Below, in pieces: positions 9,554 to 21,119 of a DNA stretch of 64,000 bases. The notes below the pieces were generated by a model that worked only from the letters and a program-made list of their open reading frames with translations, did no database searches and had not been told where the DNA came from. Position 1 is the first letter of the stretch. Every line of letters begins with the position of its first letter. The position numbers and the translations under genes were made by a program. This DNA is from Escallonia rubra (taxonomy: Eukaryota > Streptophyta > Magnoliopsida > Escalloniales > Escalloniaceae), in the NCBI GenBank assembly GCA_033065855.1, contig JAVXUO010001624.1, positions 186,001 through 250,000 on the forward strand. Direction: 5' to 3'.

Positions 9554-11454
9554 TGTTAGACCCCTCATATTTAAATGCTTAAAAAAAAAAAATTAGAGAG
9601 CTTGGGACGTAATGGGTATTTTGAAATCCCATTTGTTTTAGGAATATAAATATATATCTTTTAGGTGTCTGATAGTTACGTACCTTCATATGAGCACACC
9701 AAAGTTCAGAGGAGCCTTCATAGAATCCCTAGGAAGAGACTTATTGGGATTTTACAATTTACTTGAGGTAAGAATTTAAATTGATTTTTGATTTGAGATT
9801 GTAGTAGTTTACGAATTTTCGTTGTCATTAGAATTTAATTGGAACCGTTGGGTTTGTCAATTTTTAGGGCTTTTGTTACAATTGAATTGAGAAGATCAAA
9901 TTTATGGGTTTAATCACGATCAGAGGTAAGGAATTACTTTTCAATTCTGAATCAGCGTTGGACCGATCGTTCGTGTAACGATATAATTTTTCTGAGATCT
10001 AAAATTCTTTGGACTGATTTATTTTATTTTCAAGAGATTCTGTCGAAAAAACCTCCTTACTGTTCAACGTTATTTTTGACATTACCTCCTTGCTGTTTAA
10101 CATTACCGTAGACATATCCGATTGTTGAACCCAATCCGAATCTGTTATTGCTTCTCCCTTTTGTCTATTGCTTGGCTATGCTAATTTTATTCCTTTTTGT
10201 TCCTCTTCTTTTGATTAGTTACTCTTGGCTTTCTTTACAAAGTCAAAGACCTGATCTTTGAATTCTATTGTTGCTTATCATTATTTCTTGAAACTGTTGC
10301 CCATTGTCTTCATCTTTAAAGAATCTCTCAATTTGTTGCTGACGCGTGGATGTCTGATTCTATAAGGAATTCATATCTCATTTTGGCCATAAAATTCCAG
10401 TCTAGTTGCCTCGTTTTGCGTGTAAATCCGCTTTAACATGAAATCTTGTAGTCAAGCTGTTTTTCTTTCCTCTTCGTTTGTACCACGTCATTCACAGTGT
10501 ATGGGTTATATGTTTCTCAGTATTCTGACTTGTTGAATTAAATTACGGTCTCACTGCTTGATTTTAAATTGGCCTATATTGATATCACTTGTTTTTGCAG
10601 TTAATTATGTCATTACTTTGTAAACTTTGGTCACTGTCTTGAGTGGTCAGCTATTAGAAAGTATTATTTGGAGATTTTTTTTGGTCTCTAGTCTACGTGT
10701 TAGGTGTTATTAGATAACTCTATGAGCCATGTCACAGTGTATGTGACTACTATGTTTCTGACTTATCCACGTGGATTGGAACGTGGGCTAGCTCAGTGGG
10801 ATGAGTTAGAGATCGCGATCTAACTTTCTGAACCTGGTTTCACTGTCAGTGATGGCATGTGTGACCTTATTTTGAATGGCTCTCTAGTGTCTGTCTCTGT
10901 ACAAGGATGTATTTTGACATTTTGAAATTTTGTCTTCGTACGAAAATGTATTTTGGCACTTTAAAAGTATGTCTCGTATCTGTTCTATTAAAGTTTTGTA
11001 CCCTCCGAAATTTCGTTCTTCAGACATTTTTATTTGTATCCCTTTTGGTTGGTCCGTTGAGCGACCTTACTGGGCATTTGGCTCACTTCCTTATTATGTT
11101 TTTCTCTCAGGTGATCAGTAAAAAGGGGATTGGATTGCAGGGCTAGCTGTGCGATTGAGAACTAGCATTTTTATATCAGAGACAATATTAGTAGTTTAGT
11201 TTTGCATTTAGTTTGGTTATTTTTTAGAAAGTACAATAGGAGAACCTACGTGGAATTGGAATTTATTTTGGAACTCCGTGTTGGAGTAATTTGGATTATA
11301 TAAATGCTTTAGGCTACTATGACATTTATTAAGGTATCTTTGGGATTAATTAGTACATGCTCTGAATGACCATTTTGAGGAGACTTTTTGATATTTTGAG
11401 GTTTTCAGATTCTGTTTATCCGAAATTAACGCTCCGAAAATTCGGGGCGTTACA
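9554..11454 (+). repeat. Z 3' LTR
   Basis: It is a near-exact copy of 4625-6526, one base shorter in the initial A-run. Candidate donor is at 9767/9768, TACTGGGC at 11068 and acceptor CAG at 11108-11110. It ends GGGGCGTTACA and is followed by the aaacg target duplication. Confidence 0.93.
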
Positions 11455-11459
11455 AAACG

Positions 11460-12060
11460 TGCATCTCTATCCGAAACGATTGAAATGGGTACACCGTGGA
11501 GTCGGGAACAATCTCTTGAATGTAAAGTTTGGCTAACCTCTCCAAGCTATTGGTAACCTTAACCAGAATGAAATGTGCTGACTTGGTCAAACGATCAATT
11601 ATTACCCAAGCCGAATCGTGTCCTTGTCTTGTCCTAGGCAACCCTGACACAAAGTCCATGGCAATACGTTCCCACTTCCACTGAGGGATAGTAAGAGGTT
11701 GTAAAGGTCGCGCAGATGTTCCACTTTAAGTTGCTGACAAGTAAGGCATCGAGCGACAAAATCCGCTATCTCCCTTTTCATATCGTTCCACCAAAACACG
11801 TCTCGTAGATCCCGATACATCTTAATACTACCTGGATGAACTGTGAAGCTGGAATTATGCGCGTATCGCAAAATTTCCTCATTTAATCCCACATCAGAAG
11901 GAACACATAATCTGTCTCCAAAACGTAATGCCCCCTCGGCGTCAATTTTGAACTCTGGCTGTTTACCTTCTCCAACTTGTTCTCTAATCTTAACAAATTT
12001 TGAATCCAAAATCTGAGCTTGCCTAATTCTTTCGATCAAGGAACCAAAACATCCACACCC
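11460..12060 (-). pseudogene. pol: copy A integrase N-terminal half
   Basis: It contains the zinc-binding HHCC region (RYAHNSSFTVHPG ... ARCLTCQQ) and the start of the catalytic core (IAMDFVSGLPRTRQGHDS ... DRLTKSAHF). Several lesions are visible against other copies: about 43 bp missing at the 12040 junction, about 7 bp missing near 11720, and the array-wide frameshift at the IVPDSTVYPF region near 11490-11510. The Z insertion cuts it at 11459. Confidence 0.88.
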
Positions 12061-13661
12061 AAACTTTCAAGATCCGCAAGAATTTCCTTACGTGAAGTTA
12101 AAAGGGCTGCACACGTACCTGTGTTCTTTCGGCTAAGAGCATCGGCGACCACATTAGCCTTCCCCGAATGATACAAGATCTTGCAGTCATAGTCCTTAAG
12201 CAATTCCAACCATCGACGTTGTCGCATATTCAATTCTTTCTGCGTGAATAAAAACTTAAGACTCTTGTTATCTGTGTATATCTCACATGTGTCACCATAG
12301 AGATTGTGCCTCCAAATTTGCAAAGCGAAAACCATTGCAGCTAATTCCAAGTCATGTGTTGGGTAGCTCACTCCATACGCTTTGAGTTGTCGCGAGCCAT
12401 AAGCAATAACTCGCCCATGTTGCATCAATACACATCCCAAACCCTCTCGTGAAGCATCGCTATAAACCACAAATCCTCCAGTCCCCGAAGGTCGAGAAAG
12501 GACCGGAGCCGAAACCAATCTTTTCTTTCATTCTAGAAAACTGTGATCACACTCTTCCGACCACTCGAACCTAACCTTCTTTTGAGTCAATGGAATAACG
12601 AGTTTTGAAAACCCCTCAATAAACCTGCAATAATAGCCAGCCAAACCAAGGAAACTACGAACTTCACTTATCGTTCTCGGTCTTTCCCAATTCCACACTG
12701 CATGTACCTTGGATGGATCCACCGAGATCCCATCTTTAGATACCACATGCCCTAAAAACACAACTTTTTCAAGCCAAAACTCACATTTATCAAACTTGGC
12801 ATAAAACTTCTCTTCCCTCAAAATCTGTAGCACCATACGTAAATGCTCTTCATGTTCTTCCTTGCTTCTAGAGTAGATCAATATGTCATCGATAAAGACT
12901 ATGATGAATTGGTCCAAATATCGCTTGAATACCTGATTCATTAAGTCCATAAATGCTGCAGGTGCGTTAGTTAACCCAAACGGCATTACAACAAACTCAT
13001 AGTGTCCGTACCTCCTGCGAAAAGAAGTCTTGGATATATCATCCTTCCTAATCTTCAATTGGTGGTAACCCGATCTCAAATCAATCTTGGAAAAGTATTT
13101 CGCACCTTGAAGTTGATCAAACAAATCATCAATCCATGGCAAATGATACTTGTTGCGAACTGTAATACGGTTCAACTCCCTATAGTCAATACACAATCTC
13201 AACGTTCCGTCCTTCTTCTTTACAAATAAAACAGGAACACCCCAAGGAGAGACGCTTGGGCGAATGACGCCTTTCTCGAGCAATTCTTGAAGTTGCACCT
13301 TAAGTTCTTTGATCTCGGCTGGGGCCATACGATACGGAACCTTAGAAATTGGGGCAGCTCCTGGTGTAAGATCTATAACAAACTCGGTTTCACGATCTGG
13401 AGGAAGACCAGGGAGTTCCTCCGGAAACATATCCAAAAATTTGTCAACGACAGGAATAGCGGATAAGTTCTGAACAGCTATTCGAGTATCCACAATGTGA
13501 TCTAAATATCCTTGACATCCCTTCCGAAGCAAAAGCCTGGCTCGCAAGGCAGATATAAGGCAAGACGAAGTAATGGGCGTAGAACCCTTAAACTTCAACT
13601 TGGATTGACCGGGAATCGAAAATGCATTTCTTTGGCATAGCAATCCAATGAGGCATGGCAA
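12036..13661 (-). pseudogene. pol: copy A reverse transcriptase and RNase H
   Basis: Reverse transcriptase motifs in order: [64 protein letters not shown], and catalytic FIDDILIYS; then the connection [14 protein letters not shown]. RNase H follows with [31 protein letters not shown] and VVADALSRK. The two are in one frame but split by an in-frame TGA (12528-12530) where other copies encode Leu in the LELKKRLV segment. The catalytic Asp pair is intact. A one-base deletion near 13620 puts this frame out of register with the gag-protease frame. Confidence 0.9.
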
Positions 13662-15019
13662 GAAGACAACCAGTCCATACCGAGAATAACGTCAAAATCC
13701 CGAATGTCCATAGCTATAAGGTCAGCAGGTAACACTCTACCCTCAATGCGTACCAAGCAAGGCTTGTACACGGTAGATACTAATACAGATTTCCCCACCG
13801 GGGTATCAATCATCAAATCAAACTCTAAAATTTGTTGGTCAGAACCCAACTTACACGCAAGAGAAGGGGTTATAAACGAATGCGTGGATCCAGGCTCAAA
13901 CAATGCATGAAAAGAATGAGAACCAATCTGAACTGTACCTGCCACTACGTCGTTAGAAGTTATGGCATCCTTGGCAGTCAAAGCATAAGCACGGCCTTGT
14001 ACTCTCGGTCTCTTGTCCCCCATTGGCGGTTTAGCTCCAACCGGAGCTTGAGCATTGAAGGTCTTCTCTTTCTTCGGATACGGGCATTCCATAGCATAAT
14101 GCCCCACCTTCCCACAGTTGAAACATGAATTTGTCAAACGATGGCAATGCCTATCCCCATGATTCTTGCCACAAGTAGCACAAACTTTTGTACCCCCTTG
14201 AGTCGATTTCATACCTTCTTGTAAAGTTGCTTTCCTCTTGTTCTGACCACCGCTCTTGCTCTTGTACGAAGTTTCTGCACGGCTTCTTTTGTGCCTCAAT
14301 TCCTCTTGCTCCTTTAAAAATTCCCCGTAGTCCATCTCTAGAATTTTGGCCCGTTCAACCACCTTCGCATAAGTCGGAAGCTTTAGAGCCAACAATCTGT
14401 TCTTGATGCCGCGCTTCAATCCCTTCTCAAATCTTCTTGCCTTACGATTTTCGGTGTCAACCAAATGCGGGGCATGCCTTGACAATGAGGTGAACTTCGC
14501 CTCATATTCTGCTACTGTCATATCATTCTGTGCGAACTTCAAGAATTCTTCCTCCTTCTGATCTCTTACATTTTGAGGAAAGTACTTCTTGAAGAAAATG
14601 TTCTTGAACAGTTCCCAAGTCATGGGATGATCAGCATTGATCCTCTGTGTGCGCTTGACCATCTTCCACCAATGGTCAGCTTCATCTTCCAACATGAATA
14701 CTGCATACGCCACCTTTTGCTCATCACTGGTATCCCAAAGGTCGAACACCTTTTCACTTTGGTTCACCCACGCTTCAGCCTTCTCCGGATCGGGTTCCCC
14801 TCTAAAGGCGGGCACTAACTTTTTGAATTTCTCCACATCTCCAGTCTTAACACCATCATTCGGCCCATTGTTCTGATTTTGGTGTAGCGGTACCCCGTTA
14901 CCTCCTGCAATTAGGTTCGCCAAATTCTGAAATTCGTGTACAATGGCTTCAGCAACTCTGTCATTCGTTGGTGGACCGTGAGGTTCGTTGGCGTTACGAT
15001 TAGAACGCCTAGGAGGCAT
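13595..15019 (-). CDS. gag: copy A Gag and protease (longest intact gag-protease frame)
   Basis: 474 residues starting [15 protein letters not shown]. Residues about 60-200 are a retrotransposon capsid-type region ([45 protein letters not shown]). Two zinc-knuckle-like motifs follow at about 280-310: [13 protein letters not shown] and [14 protein letters not shown]. The aspartic protease begins near residue 365 and reaches the VILGMDWL block at about 443. The catalytic motif reads LFEPGSTHS, whereas B and C2 have LFDPGSTHS, so the catalytic Asp is Glu and the protease is probably inactive. The frame ends early through a 1-base deletion. The start is the only ATG downstream of the primer site that gives the full conserved N-terminus. 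Confidence 0.9.
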   Translation of the reverse strand: MPPRRSNRNANEPHGPPTNDRVAEAIVHEFQNLANLIAGGNGVPLHQNQNNGPNDGVKTGDVEKFKKLVPAFRGEPDPEKAEAWVNQSEKVFDLWDTSDEQKVAYAVFMLEDEADHWWKMVKRTQRINADHPMTWELFKNIFFKKYFPQNVRDQKEEEFLKFAQNDMTVAEYEAKFTSLSRHAPHLVDTENRKARRFEKGLKRGIKNRLLALKLPTYAKVVERAKILEMDYGEFLKEQEELRHKRSRAETSYKSKSGGQNKRKATLQEGMKSTQGGTKVCATCGKNHGDRHCHRLTNSCFNCGKVGHYAMECPYPKKEKTFNAQAPVGAKPPMGDKRPRVQGRAYALTAKDAITSNDVVAGTVQIGSHSFHALFEPGSTHSFITPSLACKLGSDQQILEFDLMIDTPVGKSVLVSTVYKPCLVRIEGRVLPADLIAMDIRDFDVILGMDWLSSCHASLDCYAKEMHFRFPVNPS

Positions 15020-15148
15020 GGTACTCCTAGCACATCAAACGAAACTGTATAAGCCTATATAATGTAAAAAAGATAAACGCGAAATCAAAATAAATCTCGC
15101 AACGTCTTAGACCTAGGCTCACCCGAGTCTACAGAATCACAAACCTAA

Positions 15149-15160
15149 GCTCTGATACCA
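15149..15160 (-). other. primer binding site, copy A
   Basis: The minus strand reads TGGTATCAGAGC starting 4 bp inside the LTR end, complementary to the 3' end of plant initiator tRNA-Met. It shows that L2 is the 5' LTR of copy A. Confidence 0.9.
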
Positions 15161-15164
15161 ACCC

Positions 15165-16529
15165 TGTCACGCCCCCAAACTGGGAGGCCGTGACTTCAAA
15201 GCAAACCTCATGATATACTATTACCATATAGATGATGATGGTATAAACAAAGCACTAAAAGCCTCCAAACATAAAGTATTACCATATCTAACAAAAGTCT
15301 ATTAGAGCGCGTTCCCAACTATATGCCCTTACAAAAGATTTCTAATCGCAGCGGACAAATAGATATACAAAATAATTCTATCAAATTACGCCAACCGGGT
15401 AAAGATCCGAAAATAAATAAGCTACAAAGTTTATCAAACCAAAAAGCAAAATCTCATAGCTCCAACGCTGCCATAAGAATCAAGAGTCACTTCCTTCACC
15501 TGTGGCAAAGGCAAGGTAAGAAGACAAAGGGGTGAGCTCAAATAGCCCAGTAGGGTAGACAATTGGTAAGATGTCAAGCAATAATGGTATATTCTAATAA
15601 CAATATGGGATATGAAACGGACCAATCATGTCTCACTATTAAATATCGAAGTATCAAAGATTAGCATTTAACCCAAAATACATTTCAATAATATGTAGGG
15701 TATGCTACAAACATGCGATGACTATGGTGGTCATAAGACCCAAACGTCGAACCAAGTATACAAATATCAAACGCGTACTCCGGAGCATACTAGGAGGCTT
15801 CGGCTCTCTAGTATATAACAAATATGTGTCCAAAGGACCCTCTCAATTTGAGAGTTGTTCAACACAGTCAATGTCAATCTTAAATTGACGGTCACAAATG
15901 TACAAATTCAAAGTTGTGCATCAATAAGGCACAAATGAGAAGGGGTAAACAATGTTCTCAAGAAGGCAAAAGTGGAGCAATCAATTACAAACGAGCATAG
16001 ATGAATCAAAAGTGACGAAAGTATAAGCCTTCAAATTTTCGAAGATACCTTTCCACAGTAAAAATCGTATAAGCCCTTACCTCAAACAAGCTTTTGAACA
16101 AAAGAAAACCTTAAAGCACCACTCTAGCGCCAATGAGCTTCCCAAGCCTCCTATTCTCTCTCTCTCCGTCACAAAGGAGCAAGAAATCGAGAACAAAAGG
16201 GCTAGAAAGAAAATAAAGAAACTATTTATATGAAGGTAAAATTACACTATTCATTCGAAGCAACATAAGTTTTAGTCGACTAAAAAGTTTTAATTCGACT
16301 AAAAGGTTTAAATTCGACTAAAAAGTAAGTTTCAGTCAACTAAAAGAGTTTTAATTCGACTAAAAGGCTCAAATTCGACTAAAACACCTTAAATTCGACT
16401 AAAAAGTAGCTTTCAGTCGACTGAAAGTACTTTGAGTCGACTGAAAGTATTGTTCATCGACTGAAAGTACTATTAATATTTTTTTTAAACTTAACTTAAC
16501 ACAATAAAGGAAAATTTTGGGGTATTACA
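15165..16529 (-). repeat. family A LTR L2, complete and shared by copies A and B
   Basis: 1365 bp; on the minus strand it starts TGTAATACCCC and ends GGCGTGACA. Its left side abuts the primer site of A and its right side abuts the polypurine tract of B, so a single LTR serves both. U3 has short repeats built on TCGACTAAAA (16265-16468). TATAAATAG is at 16222-16230. A candidate donor TTTGAG|GTAAGG is at 16081/16080. TACTGGGC...GAGCTCACCCC is at about 15552-15531, and acceptor CCACAG|GTGAAGG at 15500/15499 (minus strand). Confidence 0.93.
16222..16230 (-). promoter_or_regulatory. TATA box of family A LTR (L2)
   Basis: TATAAATAG on the minus strand, directly downstream of the U3 TCGACTAAAA repeats and about 140 bp upstream of the putative splice donor. 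It is the expected position for the LTR promoter. The same element is visible in L1 (3437-3445) and L5. Confidence 0.65.
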
Positions 16530-16574
16530 TTCGCCCCCCTTAAAAGAATTCCGTCCCCGGAATTAAAACATACC

Positions 16575-17407
16575 TTAAACATTAAAGAGCTGAGGGTGCT
16601 TTTCGCGCATAGCATCCTCGAGTTGCCACGTCGCTTCTTCCATTGAATGATTACGCCAAAGTACTTTAACCAACTTAATGGTTTTTGTGCGCAAAATTTG
16701 ATCCTTGCGGTCCAAGATTTTCACTGGGCGTTCCTCGTACGATAGGTCCTCCCGAATCTCCACAGGTTCGAAATGTATGACATGTGAAGGTTCTGGCACG
16801 TATTTCCTCAAGGTTGATACATGAAACACATCATGTATTTACGACAAGCTGGGAGGTAAGGCAACTTGGTAAGCGACCGGTCCAACCCTCCGCAAGATCT
16901 CAAATGGTCCGATAAATCTAGGGCTACTAAGCTTGCCCTTCTTCCCAAAACGCATTACTCCCTTCCAAGGCAATACTTTGAGAAATACATGATCTCCCAC
17001 TTCGAAATTTAGCTCACGTCTTCTATTATCCGCATAACTCTTTTGATGACTTTGAGCCACACTAGCAAATTATCCTCGATGAAACGAACTTTCTCCGAGG
17101 TAGCTTGTACTATCTCGGGCCCTAAGGCACCCAAAAGTTTCTCCTCTCCAACTTTGAGCCAACAAATTGGCGTTCTACAGCTCCTCCCATACAAGGCTTC
17201 AAATGGTGTCATACCAATACTAGCCTGAAAGCTATTGTGGTAAGCAAACTCCATAAGCGGCAATTGATCAGCCCAACTATTCTTGAAGTTTAACGAGCAA
17301 GCCCTAAGAATATCTTCTAAAATTAGAATCGTTCTCTCTGACGGTCCATCACTTTGAGGATGATAAGCCGTACTAAGGTCAAGTTGAGTACCCAATGCTT
17401 TTTGCAA
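16575..17407 (-). pseudogene. pol: copy B integrase C-terminal half and chromodomain-like tail
   Basis: It contains the catalytic-Glu block DGPSERTILILED, SFQASIGMTPFEALYG, the FEVGDHVFLKVLPWKGVMRF segment, the GPFEILRRVGPVAYQVALP module and the tail ending QLFNV at 16575. Frames break at the shared ACACTAGC insertion (about 17058) and at a stop near 16837 (IYDKLG in place of the IHDVFH start). All open pieces belong to one ancestral reading frame. Confidence 0.85.
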
Positions 17408-18069
17408 ACCGTGCCAAAATTTCGACGTAAAACGTGCATCTCTATCCGAAACGATTGAAATGGGTACACCGTGGAGTCGGGAACAATCTCTTGAATGTAA
17501 AGTTTGGCTAACCTCTCCAAGCTATAGGTAACCTTAACCGGAATGAAATGTGCTGACTTGGTCAAACGATCAATTATTACCCAAGCCGAATAGTGTCCTT
17601 GTCTTGTCCTAGGCAACCCTGACACAAAGTCCATGGCAATACGTTCCCACTTCCACTGAGAGATAGTAAGAGGTTGTAAAGGTCGCGCAGGTCGTTGATG
17701 TTCCACTTTAAGTTGCTGACAAGTAAGGCATCGAGCGACAAAATCCTCTATCTCCCTTTTCATATCGTTCCACCAAAACACGTCCCGTAGATCCCGATAC
17801 ATCTTAGTACTACATGGACGAACTGTGAAGCCGGAATTATGCGCGTATCGCAAAATTTCCTCATTTAATCCCACATCAGAAGGAACACATAATCTGTCTC
17901 CAAAACGTAATGCCCCCTCGGCGTCAATTCTGAACTCTGGCTGTTTACCTTCGCCAACTTGTTCTCTAATCTTAACAAATTTTGACTCCAAAATCTGAGC
18001 TTGCCTAATTCTTTCGATCAAGGTAGGTCGCCCCATTAAATTCGCCAAATAGTTTCCCGTCCCGGCAAC
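17323..18069 (-). pseudogene. pol: copy B integrase N-terminal half
   Basis: Starts after the stop that ends the reverse transcriptase frame. It has [16 protein letters not shown], the zinc-binding region and the catalytic core start IAMDFVSGLPRTRQGHYSAW. The second His of HHCC, present as VHPGSTKMY in other copies, is Arg (VRPCSTKMY), as in C2; this should weaken zinc binding. The C-terminal part of the open frame past IVPDSTVYPF is out of register because of the array-wide frameshift. Confidence 0.87.
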
Positions 18070-19496
18070 CTAAACATCCACACCCAAACTTTCAAGATCC
18101 GCAAGAATTTGCTTACGTGAAGTTAAAAGGGCTGCACACGTACCTGTGTTCTTTCGGCTAAGAGCATCGGCGACCACATTAGCCTTCCCCGAATGATACA
18201 AGATCTTGCAGTCATAGTCCTTACGCAATTCCAACCATCGACGTTGTCGCATATTCAATTCTTTCTGCGTGAATAAAAACTTAAGACTCTTATTATCTGT
18301 GTATATCTCACATGTGCCACCATAGAGATTGTGCCTCCAAATTTTCAAAGCGAAAACCACTGCAGCTAATTCCAAGTCATGTGTTGGGTAGCTCACTTCA
18401 TACGCTTTGAGTTGTCGTGAGCCATAAGCAATAACTCGCCCATGTTGCATCAATACACATCCCAAACCCTTTCGTGAAGCATCGCTATAAACCGCAAATC
18501 CTCCAGTCCCCGAAGGTAGAGAAAGGACCGGAACTGAAACCAATCTTTTCTTTAATTCTAGTAAACTGCGATCAGACTCTTCCAACCACTCGAACCTAAC
18601 CTTCTTTCGAGTCAATGGAATAACGAGTTTTGAAAACCCCTCAATAAACCTGCGATAATAGCCAGCCAAACCAAGGAAACTACGAACTTCACTTATCGTT
18701 CTCGGTCTTTCCCAATTCCACACTGCCTGTACCTTGGATGGATCCACCGCGATCCCATCTTTAGATACCACATGCCCTAAAAACACAACTTTTTCAAGCC
18801 AAAACTCACATTTATCAAACTTGGCATAAAACTTCTCTTCCCTCAAAATCTGTAGCACCATACGTAAATGCTCTTCATGTTCTTCCTTACTTCTAGAGTA
18901 GATCAATATGTCATCAATAAAGACTATGATGAATTGGTCCAAATATCGCTTGAATACCCAATTCATTAAGTCCATAAATGTTGCAGGTGCGTTAGTTAAC
19001 CCAAACGGCATTACAACAAACTGATAGTGTCCGTACCTCGTGCGAAAAGTAGTCTTGGATATATCATCCTTCATAATCTTCAATTGGTGGTAACCCGATC
19101 TCAAATCAATCTTGGAAAAGTATTTCGCACCTTGAAGTTGATCAAACAAATCGTCAATCCGTGGCAAAGGATACTTGTTGCGAACTGTAATACGGTTCAA
19201 CTCCCTACAGTCAATACACAATCTCAACGTTGCGTCCTTCTTCTTCACAAATAAAACCGGAGCACGCCAAGGAGAGACGCTTGGGCGAATGAAGCCTTTC
19301 TCGAGCAATTCTTGAAGTTGCACCTTAAGTTCTTTGAGCTCGGCTGGGGCCAAACGATAGGGAACCTTAGATATTGGAGCAGCTCCTGGTATAAGATCTA
19401 TAACAAACTCGATTTCACGATCTGGAGGAAGATCAGGGAGATCCTCCGGAAACACATCCGAAAAGTCATCAACGACATGAAGAGCGGATAAGTTCT
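18070..19496 (-). CDS. pol: copy B reverse transcriptase and RNase H, open but without its own start
   Basis: One uninterrupted frame of about 475 residues covers [62 protein letters not shown], catalytic FIDDILIYS, the connection, and RNase H ([38 protein letters not shown]). It is cut upstream by the X solo LTR, so the frame now runs into the LTR and has no natural start. It ends at a TAG where C2 and D encode Leu or Ser (DVLVSG/DVSVSG). CIDYREL has become CIDCREL. Confidence 0.87.
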
Positions 19497-20359
19497 TGAT
19501 GCCAAGGAAAGTGGGTTCGTACCTACGTGGAGGTGCCACAAAGGCTGCAGTCCGTGTCAGCTTCCATGTATGTTGATGTGAGACACAACAAGGGTGGAAC
19601 AAGGGCAGAGACCAAGGGCTTCCCAGATAGAGCTTGAGGGTCACAGTGCTGCGAGGGCGATGGCACGGGATGAATACACGATGACAGTCAGAGTCCGATG
19701 CTTACATCCAGAGTCAGGGTCTTGTATGTTTCTCTCTCTAGAATTCTAGAGTAAGAAAGTGAAAATGTGAGAAAGTGAAGAAGAGGTCCTCCAAATGAAT
19801 TCTCAAGACCTCTATTTATAGATATTGAGATAATGATGTCATTAACCGACACGTGGCGCTCCCCGGGAGTGACACGTCACTGGGGTCCACGGGTGACGGT
19901 GTTCCACGGACTGTCGGATCGCATATTCACCCGGCCTGCTCATCACAGCGTCGCTCTGTCTGTCTGGAAAGACTGGCTCCTACAACGTCGGTGTGGCCAG
20001 AGAATCCCCTTGATCTAGCCTCCAATCCAAGCCCTTGCAGAGTCCCACAGGCCTGGCAGCGGTGGAGAAGACCCGACGCCCAACTGCCAGGGGAACTAGG
20101 TGCGATGCCCTCCGAAGACATGCTCCCATCTCGGAGTCCGGGGGTCATAGTCCCTAGGGGTGCCGATGCAAGCCCCCAGTGCCGGAGCACGTAGGCCAGT
20201 CACGCAGGCACCCTGACGAAGATAGTGTCCCGGAGGAGTCGTCTATTCCACAGGTCGAGGTAGCATCGCAGAGGAGCCGTCTACCTGGCCGGCCAACGTA
20301 GTATCCCAGAGGAGCCATCTACCTGGCAGAAGGGAAGTCTTCGTGCCGGAGCACTTAGA

Positions 20360-21075
20360 GCTCCCTGGCAGAGATAGTGTCCCGGAGGAGTCGCCTATCC
20401 CCGCGGGTGAGTCCTTGTACCGGAGCACTCAGAGCATGTCAAGGTAGCATCCCGGAGGAGCCGTCTACCCGACTGGCCGAGGTAGCATCCCGGAGGAGTA
20501 GTCTACCTGGCGGAAGGGGAGTTGAAGAGCTCTCTGGCAGAGATAGTGTCCCGGAGGAGTCGCCTATCCCCGCGGGTGAGTCCTTGTGCCGGAGCACTCG
20601 GAGCGAGTCAAGGTAGCATCCCGGAGGAGCCGTCTACCCGACTGGCCGAGGTAGCATCCCGGAGGAGCCGTCTACCGGGCGGAAGGGGAGTTGAAGAGCT
20701 CCCTAGCAGAAATAGTGTCCCGGACGAGTCGCCTATCCCCGCGGGTGAGTCCTTGTGCCGGAGCACTCGAAGCGAGTCAAGGTAGCATCCTGGAGGAGCC
20801 GTCTACCCCACTGGCCGAGGTAGCATCCCGGAGGAGCCGTCTACCTGGCGGAAGGGGAGTTGAAGAGCTCCCTCGCAGAGATAGTGTCCCGTAGGAGTTG
20901 CCTATACCTGCGGGTGAGTCCTTGTGCCGGAGCACTCAGAGCGCGTTAAGGTAGCATCCCGGAGGAGCCGTCTACCCGACTGGCCGAGGTAGCATTCCAG
21001 AGGAGCCGTCTACCTGGTAGAAGGGGAATTGAAGAGGTCCCTGGCGGTGATAGTGTCCCGGATGAGTCGCCTATC
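20360..21075. repeat. 169-bp tandem array in X solo LTR (4 main copies)
   Basis: The unit contains two GTAGCATCCCGGAGGAGCCG segments, GGCGGAAGGGGAGTTGAAGA, GATAGTGTCCCGGAGGAGTC, and GGGTGAGTCCTTGTGCCGG. Copies of the last segment fall near 20404, 20575, 20744 and 20913. Open frames of 79-87 residues repeated every 169 bp are artefacts of the repeat. Confidence 0.9.
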
Positions 21076-21119
21076 CCCGCGGGTGATGCATACTCCGGAG
21101 AGTGGGTCGAAGCATGTTC

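Larger units (their letters stand above)
4625..11454 (+). mobile_element. LTR retrotransposon Z, 6.83 kb, defective
   Basis: It is bounded by TGTTAG...GTTACA LTRs and by a 5-bp target duplication aaacg (4620-4624 and 11455-11459). It is inserted in copy A integrase in the opposite orientation. The LTRs are 1902 and 1901 bp and nearly identical by eye, with a 1-bp A-run change and a few substitutions. The 3027-bp interior keeps a tRNA-Met primer site, a protease scrap, an integrase tail and a polypurine tract, but no reverse transcriptase. It is therefore a recent insertion of an already defective, non-autonomous Ty3/gypsy element. Confidence 0.93.
3725..15164 (-). mobile_element. family A copy A, internal region (Ty3/gypsy chromovirus), split by element Z
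   Basis: On the minus strand the order is primer site, gag, protease, reverse transcriptase, RNase H, integrase with chromodomain-like tail, polypurine tract. That order with integrase last is diagnostic of Ty3/gypsy. A tRNA-Met primer site, two zinc-knuckle-like motifs and the tail suggest the Tekay/Del chromovirus clade. Element Z (4625-11454) interrupts integrase. The frame is broken by a frameshift, a TGA, two deletions, a shared integrase frameshift and a late nonsense codon, so the copy is dead. It shares L1 and L2 with its surroundings and has no TSD. Confidence 0.9.

Noticed and set aside
5979..11146. Identical 79- and 63-residue frames at 5979-6218 and 10907-11146
   Set aside because: They are the same place in the two Z LTRs, within the intron-like segment, with no homology; a repeated pair reflects LTR identity, not a conserved gene.
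13600..13661. Programmed -1 frameshift between Gag and Pol in copy A
   Set aside because: C2 reads through the same place in one frame; A has a private 1-base deletion, so it is a lesion.
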